Positions 33,708 through 42,534 of a stretch of DNA of 63,021 bases are shown piece by piece. The stretch spans positions 1 to 63,021 of the forward strand of contig JAGVGX010000111.1 of NCBI GenBank assembly GCA_020056865.1, written 5' to 3'. Within the stretch, counting starts at the first letter, position 1. The number at the start of each line of letters is the position of its first letter. The position numbers were made by a program, and so were the translations under genes. The notes under the pieces are model-generated. The model saw only the letters and a list, made by a program, of their open reading frames with translations, was not told where the DNA came from and ran no database searches. The stretch comes from Desulfobacterales bacterium (GTDB lineage Bacteria; Desulfobacterota; Desulfobacteria; Desulfobacterales; BuS5).

Positions 33708-35261
33708 TTATATCTGTGAAAATAATCGCCCAGCGTTAAATACTTTCCAATAAATAGGCGCTACCGGATAATTTGCATGATTAAAGGACATATCTTTAGG
33801 ACAATTTGGACGTTCATTACTTATAATGAATACCAAAGTTGGTTTGGAAAAAAAAGCCGCCTCAGTCAAGGTCTGATCACATTGAACGCTGTAAGATGGA
33901 ATTCCTTGTTGTTGAAACAATAGATTATACTTTGTATCATCAGCAATTACTACTACGGAAGTTTTGTTGTTAGCAGATTTAACTTTTTGTACCTCATTTA
34001 AGATAGGAAATTTGCTGTTATAATTTAACTCACTTTTATGCTTTCTGTATCCGGAATAGCTCAACGCTCCGATCATGCTCATAACAACAATCGAAACAGC
34101 AAGAATTCGGGCTCCACGCTGACTAACTTTGGAAAATAGAAACTCCACTACAAAAAATAAAATAAAAGGACTGACAAAATAATAGTATCTGCATTCTATC
34201 AAAAAATTCCAACAATTAGAATAATTCCAGAGGAATAGAGAAAGAAAGCCAAGAAACAAAAAAAGTAACGCAAAGGCCAAAATGAACCATCTTATTAACT
34301 CCCTAAAGCAACCGGCACGACATATTTTGTATAGTACGTAACCAATCACAAATATGGCAAACGTTGATAGAATATGAGTTGTTATTATTGGCGGGTTCCA
34401 ACCCAGATTGCTTGTCACAATGGATAAAAACCCTGGAGGTATAAAAATATACAATATTGTATCGAATGTTTGCAACAAGCCAAAATTTATATTCACGTGA
34501 TTGTTGATGGAATCTCCAACCGGGCCAACACTGTTCGCATATAGTTTGTTTGTATAAAAAATGGTGAAACCTGTTATGAAGGGTAGGATAGTAAGTAGAA
34601 AGCTATTTATTGCCAAATCCCTATACTTTCTGCGATATACAAAGATCAACCATGCCAAACATATCAAAAGAAAGACCAACCCCAGATATTTCATAATAAT
34701 CGCTACCGAAATTATGACACCAGCAGTAAGAATAAGAGTCCTTTGTTTTTTATGATCCCGCGTTTCAGAAGACACTTCCTTTATTGACAACATAAACAAG
34801 GTTAATAAAGGAAATATAGCCCAAAGCATTAGATCAGTGCATGACGATGCGAAACGAGGCGAAATCACGCCAAGCAAAGAAATGCACGAAATCTTAGTTA
34901 GGGTGTTTTTGGCATAAGAATTAAACAACTTAAGCCACAATACCATGCCAACAATTAAAACAATGCCCTTAATCAACTTAGCAGAAAACTCTATACTGAA
35001 ACCAATTTTCAATAATATGGACAAAAGAAATGAATAACCTATTGGCCACCCTATTAAATAACTATAGTTCGGCGTTGACAAATCATTTTGTGGAATCAAT
35101 GTGGCGGTATACCCTTGGCCATTTGCCAATCGTATTGCGGCCTGAAGCTGTAGCGACTCGTCCACGTTTGAAAAATATGGGTGAGCAAAAAGTGTATACA
35201 AAAACGGGAGAATTGCCAGAAAAGCAAAAAAGATAACCATCCTATTTCTATAGTGGTTCAT
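33708..35261 (-). CDS. GT-C fold membrane glycosyltransferase (ArnT/PMT-like)
   Basis: This is a 517-residue polytopic membrane protein with about 11 segments. The YFSNVDESLQLQAAIRLANGQG loop carries the acidic motif of GT-C enzymes. A soluble C-terminal part (about 430-517) contains VVVIADDTKYNLLF. It is a paralogue of 30198-31628 (same NVDE loop, GQG/GKG turn and C-terminal layout). It would add a sugar from a polyprenyl-phosphate donor in the periplasm. Its stop is directly next to the carbamoyltransferase start. Confidence 0.72.
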   Translation of the reverse strand: MNHYRNRMVIFFAFLAILPFLYTLFAHPYFSNVDESLQLQAAIRLANGQGYTATLIPQNDLSTPNYSYLIGWPIGYSFLLSILLKIGFSIEFSAKLIKGIVLIVGMVLWLKLFNSYAKNTLTKISCISLLGVISPRFASSCTDLMLWAIFPLLTLFMLSIKEVSSETRDHKKQRTLILTAGVIISVAIIMKYLGLVFLLICLAWLIFVYRRKYRDLAINSFLLTILPFITGFTIFYTNKLYANSVGPVGDSINNHVNINFGLLQTFDTILYIFIPPGFLSIVTSNLGWNPPIITTHILSTFAIFVIGYVLYKICRAGCFRELIRWFILAFALLFLFLGFLSLFLWNYSNCWNFLIECRYYYFVSPFILFFVVEFLFSKVSQRGARILAVSIVVMSMIGALSYSGYRKHKSELNYNSKFPILNEVQKVKSANNKTSVVVIADDTKYNLLFQQQGIPSYSVQCDQTLTEAAFFSKPTLVFIISNERPNCPKDMSFNHANYPVAPIYWKVFNAGRLFSQI

Positions 35262-35974
35262 TTCTTTTTTAGTACGATGACCAACGAAAGTCCAAAAGGG
35301 GGTTTTACTATGCCTTCGATTAATGAGACTATAGGTAACAACGCATTTGTAATGACGTAGTTTGAACTTGCTGACCGCCTATCCTTCAAGATACGTCCTT
35401 TTATAAACCAACCAAACGCACCAAGACAATTCAAATAGTGACACTTAATCACTTCTACATCAAGATTAGAAATCAGTCTGTGTAAACCATTTTTTGTATA
35501 CCTTCTATAATGTTTATCTAATTCGTCCAAGGAACCATAGAGCAAAGGCAGGGCGGGAACCAATACACATATATGGCCACCTGAATTTACACCCCTAGTC
35601 ATATTAACTAATGCTAGCTTATCATCGTAAATATGCTCCAATACATTAATGCAAATAATTGTATCGATTTTCGCGGCTTTAATTTCGTCAACAGCATTAT
35701 CGGAACATATATCACCGTTTATTGCTAAACTTACATTTTTTTCGTGATGTATCGCAACAAACTCATCTATTAATTCCCTATCAGGCTCGACACCCAAGTA
35801 AAATTTCCTATCCTTTAACAGATCTACAAAACTGCCAAGTCCGCAGCCAACATCCGCAATCCTCTGACCTAAATATGGCATAAAATTCTCTAATTGCCAT
35901 TTGAAATATGGTTTCGACAGCCTACTCCATCTTCTATATAAATCTACATGACTTTCTTCAACTCTGCAATTCAT
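35258..35974 (-). CDS. Class I SAM-dependent methyltransferase
   Basis: The SAM motif I ADVGCGLGSFVDLL (about residue 38) is followed by the acidic VEPDREL loop and ICINVLEHIYDD (motif II), the usual layout of a UbiE/COQ5-like methyltransferase. It has 238 residues. A hydrophobic C-terminus (LPIVSLIEGIVKPPFGLSLVIVL) suggests a membrane contact, as seen in methyltransferases on polyprenyl substrates. The start of the GT-C gene overlaps its stop by four bases. Confidence 0.86.
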   Translation of the reverse strand: MNCRVEESHVDLYRRWSRLSKPYFKWQLENFMPYLGQRIADVGCGLGSFVDLLKDRKFYLGVEPDRELIDEFVAIHHEKNVSLAINGDICSDNAVDEIKAAKIDTIICINVLEHIYDDKLALVNMTRGVNSGGHICVLVPALPLLYGSLDELDKHYRRYTKNGLHRLISNLDVEVIKCHYLNCLGAFGWFIKGRILKDRRSASSNYVITNALLPIVSLIEGIVKPPFGLSLVIVLKKK

Positions 35975-35986
35975 TTAACCTCAGGT

Positions 35987-36865
35987 TCAATTGGCAATCT
36001 TCTTTACTGCACGATATATCATCTGCATCTGTTTACTAACAAGTCCCAGGCAAAAGATTAAAGGTGAAATTCCAACACATATCGAAGCGATGATCATTAT
36101 TAATTCCGAGTGAATTATCAGACTATCACATATCCCCAATAAAACCCCAAACATTGCACTTGCCATCGCAATTAGAAGAAACAGTTTGATGGGGTTGTAA
36201 TAGAGGATGGCTTCTACGATGATCTGCGAAGCTCTTAAAGAGTCACGGAAATGTCTCACTTTAGATAATCCATGTCGTTTCTGATATACAACCGGAATAT
36301 ATTTTATGTAATAATCGCCGAGGCAGAAAAGAAGCGTTATTGTTGTAGTAAATGAGAAACCTTTACATAATGAATCGGCATATTGCATGACAACGCTTTT
36401 TTTGAAAATCCGAAGGCCAGAGTTAATATCCAGCGTTTTTCTCCCAGATGCATATTCCACGAGGGATTTGAAAAGGACTCGCGCTGGCCTCTTGAGAATA
36501 CCTCGACGGTATTCGCTACCCTTACGCGCCCCAACTATCATATCGTACCGTGGATAATACTTGTAAAGGTTATGAATTTCATCGGCGGGGTACGAACCAT
36601 CACCGTCAATGATGGCGATGCATTCGTGTTTTGCTTCTCTGATCCCATCAAGGAGAGACTTGCCATAACCGAGATTTTCAACGTGATCTAAAATCTTGAG
36701 GTTCAGAATTCCCGAAGCTTTAACGAGCTCAAGGGATTTATCGGTAGATCCGTCATCAATAACTATAATTTCACATTCCATTCCATCCATGGTTTTTTGG
36801 ATGTTTTGGAGTACATTGTGTATTGCAAGCTCCTCATTATATACCGGGACAATAATGCTAATCAT
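35987..36865 (-). CDS. GT2 family glycosyltransferase, dolichyl-phosphate-mannose-synthase-like
   Basis: The GT-A domain begins IIVPVYNEELAIHNVL, has the EIIVIDDGSTDKS and DGDGSYP (DxD) motifs, and ends with two C-terminal membrane segments (about 225-280). This DPM1/GtrB layout makes polyprenyl-phosphate-linked sugars, the donors that the two GT-C enzymes in this locus (30198, 33708) would need. Donor sugar unknown. It is 292 residues long. Confidence 0.88.
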   Translation of the reverse strand: MISIIVPVYNEELAIHNVLQNIQKTMDGMECEIIVIDDGSTDKSLELVKASGILNLKILDHVENLGYGKSLLDGIREAKHECIAIIDGDGSYPADEIHNLYKYYPRYDMIVGARKGSEYRRGILKRPARVLFKSLVEYASGRKTLDINSGLRIFKKSVVMQYADSLCKGFSFTTTITLLFCLGDYYIKYIPVVYQKRHGLSKVRHFRDSLRASQIIVEAILYYNPIKLFLLIAMASAMFGVLLGICDSLIIHSELIMIIASICVGISPLIFCLGLVSKQMQMIYRAVKKIAN

Positions 36866-36910
36866 ATTTACTCCTACCTTTGGCTGAGTTCAGGCAACAG
36901 TTCATGCCAC

Positions 36911-38821
36911 TCATCCATAACTTGCCTTCACCCTTGCATTGTTCCATAGTAAAAACATGGTAACACAGAATAGTTTAAGCCCATTGTCGCAACGCATATG
37001 CAAATGCTGGTCAAGTAATTTTTTAATAGCGTCTCGTTGAAAACACATATCTAGGTTGTTAGTTCGATCCTGCAGCAGGCGTTCGAGCAAGCTTCCTAAT
37101 GATGAGCCAAACCAGTGAGATACAGGAGCGTTAAACCCCTTCTTTGACCGTCGCAAAACGGATGCCGGGAGATGCGATCTCTGGCTTTTTTTTAGAAGGT
37201 ATTTTCCGCCCAATCCTCGCTGTTTTAGACCGACAGGAAGTGATGCCGCAAATTCGACCATGCGGTGGTCTAGAAACGGTGCACGCGTTTCCAGAGAATG
37301 CGCCATTGTGGAACGATCGACCTTCACGAGGATATCGTCAACCAGCCATGTCTTAATATCAACGTACATGGCTTGATCAAGATAATGACATCCATCAACG
37401 TCACGTCTGTATTTTTCAAACTGGTTAAAGGGGTCTGCATTATCAAGAAGTGGGTGTAAATCCTCATTAAGAAGCTCTCTTTTTTCCATTTCCGTAAAAA
37501 GAGTTCGCCATGAATAATGAGCACGGGCGATGGGTAAACTACAACCATTCAGGAACTTCCTTAGTTTGTAATCAAAACTCACTTTATCAAAACTTACCGG
37601 CCAAAATCTATTAACTCCTTTAGATGCACATTTTATAAGCCATCCTGGTAGTACTTGTGTAGCATGGTGTATCCTGTCCGCTACATATGTTTCGTATCCA
37701 CCAAATATTTCATCACCGCCATCTCCTGATAGGCATACTTTTACACGCTCTCGAGCAAATTCTGCCAAATAATACATAGGGATTATTGAAGTGTCGGCTA
37801 GAGGTTCGTCAGTACAATAGGCGATTTTAGATAAGTTTGAGAGGATATCAGATTCCACTAACTTGTCAAAATGCCTCGTCCCAAGTGCATGAGCAACTGT
37901 TTTTGCTTCTGTGGTTTCATCATAACTTTTCTCTTTAAACCCCATACTAAATGTCAAATTTTCATCTGGTGAACGTAATCCGCACATGCTTGCTGTGATA
38001 GCTGAAGAATCTATTCCTCCGCTTAGAAAGGCTCCAAGAGGGACATCACTTATGAGCCGAAGGCGGACGGCATCGTTTAATAGTCCATTTAACTCTTCTG
38101 CCGCTTCAGATTCATTCCTATACTTACGCTTATTATAGAAATATGAAGCAAGATCCCAATATTTTTTAGTAACTAAGACCTTCCCTCTTTTTGCTATAAG
38201 GAAATGACCTGCCTCTAGTTTTTTCACGTCCCTAAGAATGCAATCGGATGTTAAAGTATAACCAAGAGATAGAAAATGACTGAACGCCTTAAAATTTAAC
38301 CTTCCTTTAAATTGAGGGTCTTTTTCAATGGCCTTAATCTCGGATGCAAATAGCAACCCGCCATCTGTCAGAGGAATATAATAGAGTGGTTTTTCGCCGA
38401 GCCGATCACGTGCAAGAAAGAGAGATTGCTCAATCTCGCTCCAGATGGCAAAGGCAAACATTCCGTTGAAGCGTTCCAGACATCGTGTGCCCCAAGCCTT
38501 GTATGATTCAAGAACAACCTCTGTGTCTGTTCGAGTCCTAAAAACAACTCCCTGCCCTCTGAGTTCATCACGTAATTCCTGAAAATTATAAATTTCTCCA
38601 TTATAAACTATCACAAACAATCCAGAGCAATCAAACATAGGTTGATTCGCTTCCGGGCTCAAATCTATAATTGATAACCTGCAATGGCCAAGCCCAATCG
38701 GACCTTTTATGATAGTACCATGCGCATCTGGCCCCCTATTACGCATTTCGTGAGTCATGGCTTCGAGTACGCTACGCTCTGGTGAAACTTCCCATAATAA
38801 TTTACCGCAAATTCCACACAT
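36911..38821 (-). CDS. AsnB-type amidotransferase (asparagine synthetase family)
   Basis: This has an N-terminal glutaminase (MCGICG, with Cys2 as nucleophile after Met removal) and a C-terminal synthetase domain with the SGGIDSS pyrophosphatase loop at 267-273. It has 636 residues. In glycan loci such enzymes amidate sugar uronic acids. Directly upstream in transcription order are a UDP-glucuronate 4-epimerase-like gene and UDP-glucose dehydrogenase, so a glucuronamide or galacturonamide product is a reasonable inference. Ordinary asparagine synthesis cannot be excluded. Confidence 0.92.
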   Translation of the reverse strand: MCGICGKLLWEVSPERSVLEAMTHEMRNRGPDAHGTIIKGPIGLGHCRLSIIDLSPEANQPMFDCSGLFVIVYNGEIYNFQELRDELRGQGVVFRTRTDTEVVLESYKAWGTRCLERFNGMFAFAIWSEIEQSLFLARDRLGEKPLYYIPLTDGGLLFASEIKAIEKDPQFKGRLNFKAFSHFLSLGYTLTSDCILRDVKKLEAGHFLIAKRGKVLVTKKYWDLASYFYNKRKYRNESEAAEELNGLLNDAVRLRLISDVPLGAFLSGGIDSSAITASMCGLRSPDENLTFSMGFKEKSYDETTEAKTVAHALGTRHFDKLVESDILSNLSKIAYCTDEPLADTSIIPMYYLAEFARERVKVCLSGDGGDEIFGGYETYVADRIHHATQVLPGWLIKCASKGVNRFWPVSFDKVSFDYKLRKFLNGCSLPIARAHYSWRTLFTEMEKRELLNEDLHPLLDNADPFNQFEKYRRDVDGCHYLDQAMYVDIKTWLVDDILVKVDRSTMAHSLETRAPFLDHRMVEFAASLPVGLKQRGLGGKYLLKKSQRSHLPASVLRRSKKGFNAPVSHWFGSSLGSLLERLLQDRTNNLDMCFQRDAIKKLLDQHLHMRCDNGLKLFCVTMFLLWNNARVKASYG

Positions 38822-38826
38822 TTTAG

Positions 38827-39837
38827 TTAATTATAATAGGAACGATACCATTGGGCGAAACGACAAATTCCTTCTTCAACCGTTATCTTTGGTTGAAATC
38901 CAAATTCACGTTGTAAATCTTCGATGTCGGAAAATGTTTTCATCATGTCCCCGGGTTGCACAGGAAACATCTTTTTCTCGGCTTTTTTGCCCAGCACTTT
39001 CTCAATAATGTTAATAAACTCTAAAAGTTCAACTGGTTGATTATTTCCGATATTGTAAATATGGAATGGAACAAAATTGGCCTCGGGCTTCAATTGCGGG
39101 TTTGTTTTGCTCACACGCATAATTCCATCTACAACATCGTCAATATAAGTAAAATCACGGCACATTTTTCCACTATTAAAAACACTAATCGGACGACCTT
39201 CTAAAATTGACTTGGTGAAAAGGAATGGAGCCATGTCAGGCCGCCCCCATGGACCATAGACGGTGAAGAAACGCAGTCCGGTACAGGGCAAAGAATAAAG
39301 ATTGGCGTATGAATACGCCATGAGTTCATTAGCTTTTTTTGTGGCCGCATAAAGACTCAAAGGACGATCCGTATTGTCATGGATCGAGAAAGGCACCTTA
39401 GTATTTCCGCCGTAAACAGAACTTGAAGATGCAAAAATCAGATGCTTAACTTTTATATGCCGGGCACCTTCCAAAATATTCACAAACCCAACAAGATTAC
39501 TGTTAACATATGAATGTGGGTCGGTAAGAGAGTGTCGAACACCAACCTGCGCTGCCATATGAAAAATAAGGTCAAAACAATATTCTTTGAAGATATCCTG
39601 CATTTTTTGACTCTCGATTATGTCCATTTTGTGAAAATAAAATCGATCATATTTTTTTAGTTGAGAAAGTCGTGCTTCTTTAAGCTGAACATCATAATAA
39701 TCACTAAGATTATCCAAACCAACAACAGAGTTGCCATCATCCAATAAGCGCTTCGCGAGATGAAAACCTATGAAACCAGCAGCTCCAGTGACTAAAATGG
39801 GTTTACTTTGAGCCATTGCTATTTTTTCTTCCCACAC
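38827..39837 (-). CDS. UDP-glucuronate 4-epimerase-like NAD-dependent epimerase
   Basis: The GAAGFIGFHLAKRLLDDG opening, the LDNLSDYYDVQLKEARL stretch, SSSSVYGGN and YAATKKANE catalytic Tyr-x3-Lys are characteristic of GalE-family enzymes that convert UDP-GlcA to UDP-GalA. It is 336 residues long; an ATG seven codons in (39816, MAQSKPILVTG) is a likely alternative start. It overlaps the end of UDP-glucose dehydrogenase and feeds the AsnB gene. The two preceding steps are encoded together. Confidence 0.9.
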   Translation of the reverse strand: MWEEKIAMAQSKPILVTGAAGFIGFHLAKRLLDDGNSVVGLDNLSDYYDVQLKEARLSQLKKYDRFYFHKMDIIESQKMQDIFKEYCFDLIFHMAAQVGVRHSLTDPHSYVNSNLVGFVNILEGARHIKVKHLIFASSSSVYGGNTKVPFSIHDNTDRPLSLYAATKKANELMAYSYANLYSLPCTGLRFFTVYGPWGRPDMAPFLFTKSILEGRPISVFNSGKMCRDFTYIDDVVDGIMRVSKTNPQLKPEANFVPFHIYNIGNNQPVELLEFINIIEKVLGKKAEKKMFPVQPGDMMKTFSDIEDLQREFGFQPKITVEEGICRFAQWYRSYYN

Positions 39838-41131
39838 TTACATATGTAAAGCCTGCTTCTAGCATAGCTTGTGGCCGATATACATTCCTCAGGTCTATAA
39901 AAACCGCCTGTTTTAAAAGCCTCTTTAAGCGCTGTAAATCGAGCGCGCGGAAAGAATTCCACTCTGTCATGAGGCAGACACCATCCGCATTTTCACAAGC
40001 GGCATAAGGGTCGTTTACATATTCAATCCCAGACAAATATTTACGGGCCTCATCCATTCCAGCCGGATCATATGCCTTGATTTTGATCCCCTTTTCCAAC
40101 AAGGCAGGCAATATGGTTAAAGACGGGGCCTCGCGCATATCATCGGTCTCAGGCTTGAATGTCAAACCTAAGACAGCCAAAACCTTTCCAGCTTCTCCTT
40201 CACCACCCAATGCCTTCCATATTTTGTTCACCATGTGAACTTTTTGAGAGTCGTTGACTTTCACCACCGTCTCTGCAATGTGACAAGTTACTCCATGATC
40301 TTGGGCAATGCGTACCAATGCCATAGTATCCTTTGGAAGGCAGGATCCACCAAAACCAGGACCTGCATGGAGAAACTTTGGGCCAATCCTACCATCCAAA
40401 CCCATGCCTTTTGCTATATCTTGAATATCTGCTCCAATTGCCTCAGAAAGGTTTGCTATTTCATTAATAAAACTGATTTTGGTTGCCAAAAAGGCATTGG
40501 AAGCATACTTGATTATCTCGGCAGTCTCAGGAGTCGTAACGACAAAAGGCGTTTCAATTAGGTAAAGCGGTTCATAAACGTGCTTAAGAACTTTTTCGGC
40601 ACGGTGAGAATCAACACCAAGAACGATGCGATCTGGATGCATAAAATCGTACACAGCTGCGCCTTCCATGAGAAACTCAGGATTGGAGGCAACATCAAAA
40701 CCGGCGTTAGGATTACTATCCTTGATAATACGAGATACCTTCCTCGCAGATCCAATCGGCACAGTAGATTTATTTACAACCACTGTGTAATTTTTGATAT
40801 GAGGGGCTATCGATTGTGCAGCTTCGTAAACATAGCTCATGTCCGCGTAACCGTTGCCACGATGGGAAATTGGAGTGCCAACAGTTATAAAAACAACCTC
40901 TGCCTTCGAAACTGCGCCAGCAAAGTCCGACACAAAAGAAAGTCTATTTCTCTCAATATTCCGCTGCAAAAGACCCTCGAGACCGGGCTCATAAATAGGG
41001 CATTTAGCTTGCAGAAGGAGTTTTAGCTTGGCTTCATCTGTATCAATACACACAACATTGTGTCCCAATTCTGCAAGACAACTAGCCGACACAAGCCCGA
41101 CATATCCACATCCAACAACAGTTATATTCAT
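39803..41131 (-). CDS. UDP-glucose 6-dehydrogenase
   Basis: This converts UDP-glucose to UDP-glucuronate with two NAD. It has the N-terminal Rossmann fold (VVGCGYVGLVSASCLAELGH), the catalytic Cys264 in GPGFGGSCLPKD, and a C-terminal nucleotide-binding domain with AVLGLTFKPETDDMREAPS. The 442-residue length is normal for bacterial Ugd. It overlaps the epimerase that uses its product by 35 bases. The product likely becomes UDP-galacturonate and then an amide via the AsnB gene. Confidence 0.94.
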   Translation of the reverse strand: MNITVVGCGYVGLVSASCLAELGHNVVCIDTDEAKLKLLLQAKCPIYEPGLEGLLQRNIERNRLSFVSDFAGAVSKAEVVFITVGTPISHRGNGYADMSYVYEAAQSIAPHIKNYTVVVNKSTVPIGSARKVSRIIKDSNPNAGFDVASNPEFLMEGAAVYDFMHPDRIVLGVDSHRAEKVLKHVYEPLYLIETPFVVTTPETAEIIKYASNAFLATKISFINEIANLSEAIGADIQDIAKGMGLDGRIGPKFLHAGPGFGGSCLPKDTMALVRIAQDHGVTCHIAETVVKVNDSQKVHMVNKIWKALGGEGEAGKVLAVLGLTFKPETDDMREAPSLTILPALLEKGIKIKAYDPAGMDEARKYLSGIEYVNDPYAACENADGVCLMTEWNSFRALDLQRLKRLLKQAVFIDLRNVYRPQAMLEAGFTYVSVGRKNSNGSK

Positions 41132-41145
41132 ACGTGCTTATTTTA

Positions 41146-42534
41146 TTAAGTTTGTCGGAAGCCCCTAAATGAAGCGTCGTGTTCAAAATACAATTTCTTT
41201 GCGTTTTCAACAGCTTTATTTGTTTGATGTTCGAAATAACTCTCCATTAATTTTTTATTCGCTTCGTACAGAAGCCTATGAACTTCGTCATCACTTAGCT
41301 CCGTAAAGTTCACCGCTAACAAATCAGAATTGGCGTGCTTATTTTCATAAAAATCTTCACAATCTTTTAACAAACCATTTTCTATAGCATAATAATATAA
41401 TGGAGAACCAGGATACGGAGTGACGGGTCTTATTGTTCTTAGCTGGGCATGATCATCATACTTTAGCAAAAAATCAACACCAAGCTTTAAGGATTCCTCG
41501 TTTTCGCCAATATTGCCAAATATAATGTTAAAACCAGGACTAATACCAACAGCTAATGTGTTTTCAATTCCACTTTCGATTATCTTAACGGTAAGAGCTT
41601 TATTCATTACCCGAAGAGCTTTTTCATCTAACGATTCAATCCCATAATTTATAAAAACACAACCTGCTTCTTTCATTAATTTTAGCACTTCCAGTTTTGC
41701 AAAATTTAAACGGCCATTACAGAACCATTTGATATTTAACCTTGCTCTTATAAAGCTTTCACACAACTCTACAGTTCTTTGAATTGAGCTCATTAAGAGC
41801 TCATCCTGAAAGTCTATGTAAGAAACATGGTAGTTTTTTTTAAGAATCTGTATTTCTTCAATAATACTATCTGACTTTCTTGCTCTATGGCCCTCATCCA
41901 TTCTATAGCAAAAATTGCATTTAAAAGTACAACCCCTTCCAGACAAAACCAACATGCAACGGTCGCTGTTTCCGATTTTTGCTTCCCTTAATAAGGTATA
42001 ATGATCCATCGGGAACATATTCCATGCAGGAAATGGTATGTTATCGATATTTTGTATGAGGGGTCTTCTTGGGGTCTGAATACACTTTTCATCTTTCATA
42101 AAAGCAACCCCACATACAGAAGATAAGTCCCCTTTCTTCTCTATTACTTCTAACAACTCGATTATAGTTTCTTCACCTTCCCCAATAACAACCGCGTCTG
42201 CTTTAGTTTTTTTAAGAAAATGCCCCGGCTCTGGAGATGGGCCATGTCCGCCGATAATATAAAATGGCCTTTTTTTTGATCTGTTAATAGCTTCAGATAT
42301 TTTTAGTAATTTTCTGTATTGGTAATAACCCCCTATAACACCAATTCCCACAACATCGTATTGGTTATTATTCAAGTGGTCTATTAAATGCGATTCCGGC
42401 CAATGATACACATCTTGATTATAAATTTCTACTTCATGTCCAGCTTTTCTACAAACAGATGCAATATATGCTATTCCAAGTGGGAAAACCGAAATGTACG
42501 AATCATTATCGTATACTATTAATAATACTCTCAT
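41146..42534 (-). CDS. B12-binding domain radical SAM protein
   Basis: This 462-residue protein has a B12-binding domain with YIIGGHGPSPEPGHFL (about 92-107) and radical SAM cysteines Cys202, Cys206 and Cys209 in CTFKCNFC. The FINYGIESLDEKALRVM segment is conserved in the family. Its start lies in the end of the putative glycosyltransferase gene (29-base overlap). Substrate unknown. It is the only one of the four in the middle of the uronic-acid part of the locus. Confidence 0.86.
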   Translation of the reverse strand: MRVLLIVYDNDSYISVFPLGIAYIASVCRKAGHEVEIYNQDVYHWPESHLIDHLNNNQYDVVGIGVIGGYYQYRKLLKISEAINRSKKRPFYIIGGHGPSPEPGHFLKKTKADAVVIGEGEETIIELLEVIEKKGDLSSVCGVAFMKDEKCIQTPRRPLIQNIDNIPFPAWNMFPMDHYTLLREAKIGNSDRCMLVLSGRGCTFKCNFCYRMDEGHRARKSDSIIEEIQILKKNYHVSYIDFQDELLMSSIQRTVELCESFIRARLNIKWFCNGRLNFAKLEVLKLMKEAGCVFINYGIESLDEKALRVMNKALTVKIIESGIENTLAVGISPGFNIIFGNIGENEESLKLGVDFLLKYDDHAQLRTIRPVTPYPGSPLYYYAIENGLLKDCEDFYENKHANSDLLAVNFTELSDDEVHRLLYEANKKLMESYFEHQTNKAVENAKKLYFEHDASFRGFRQT

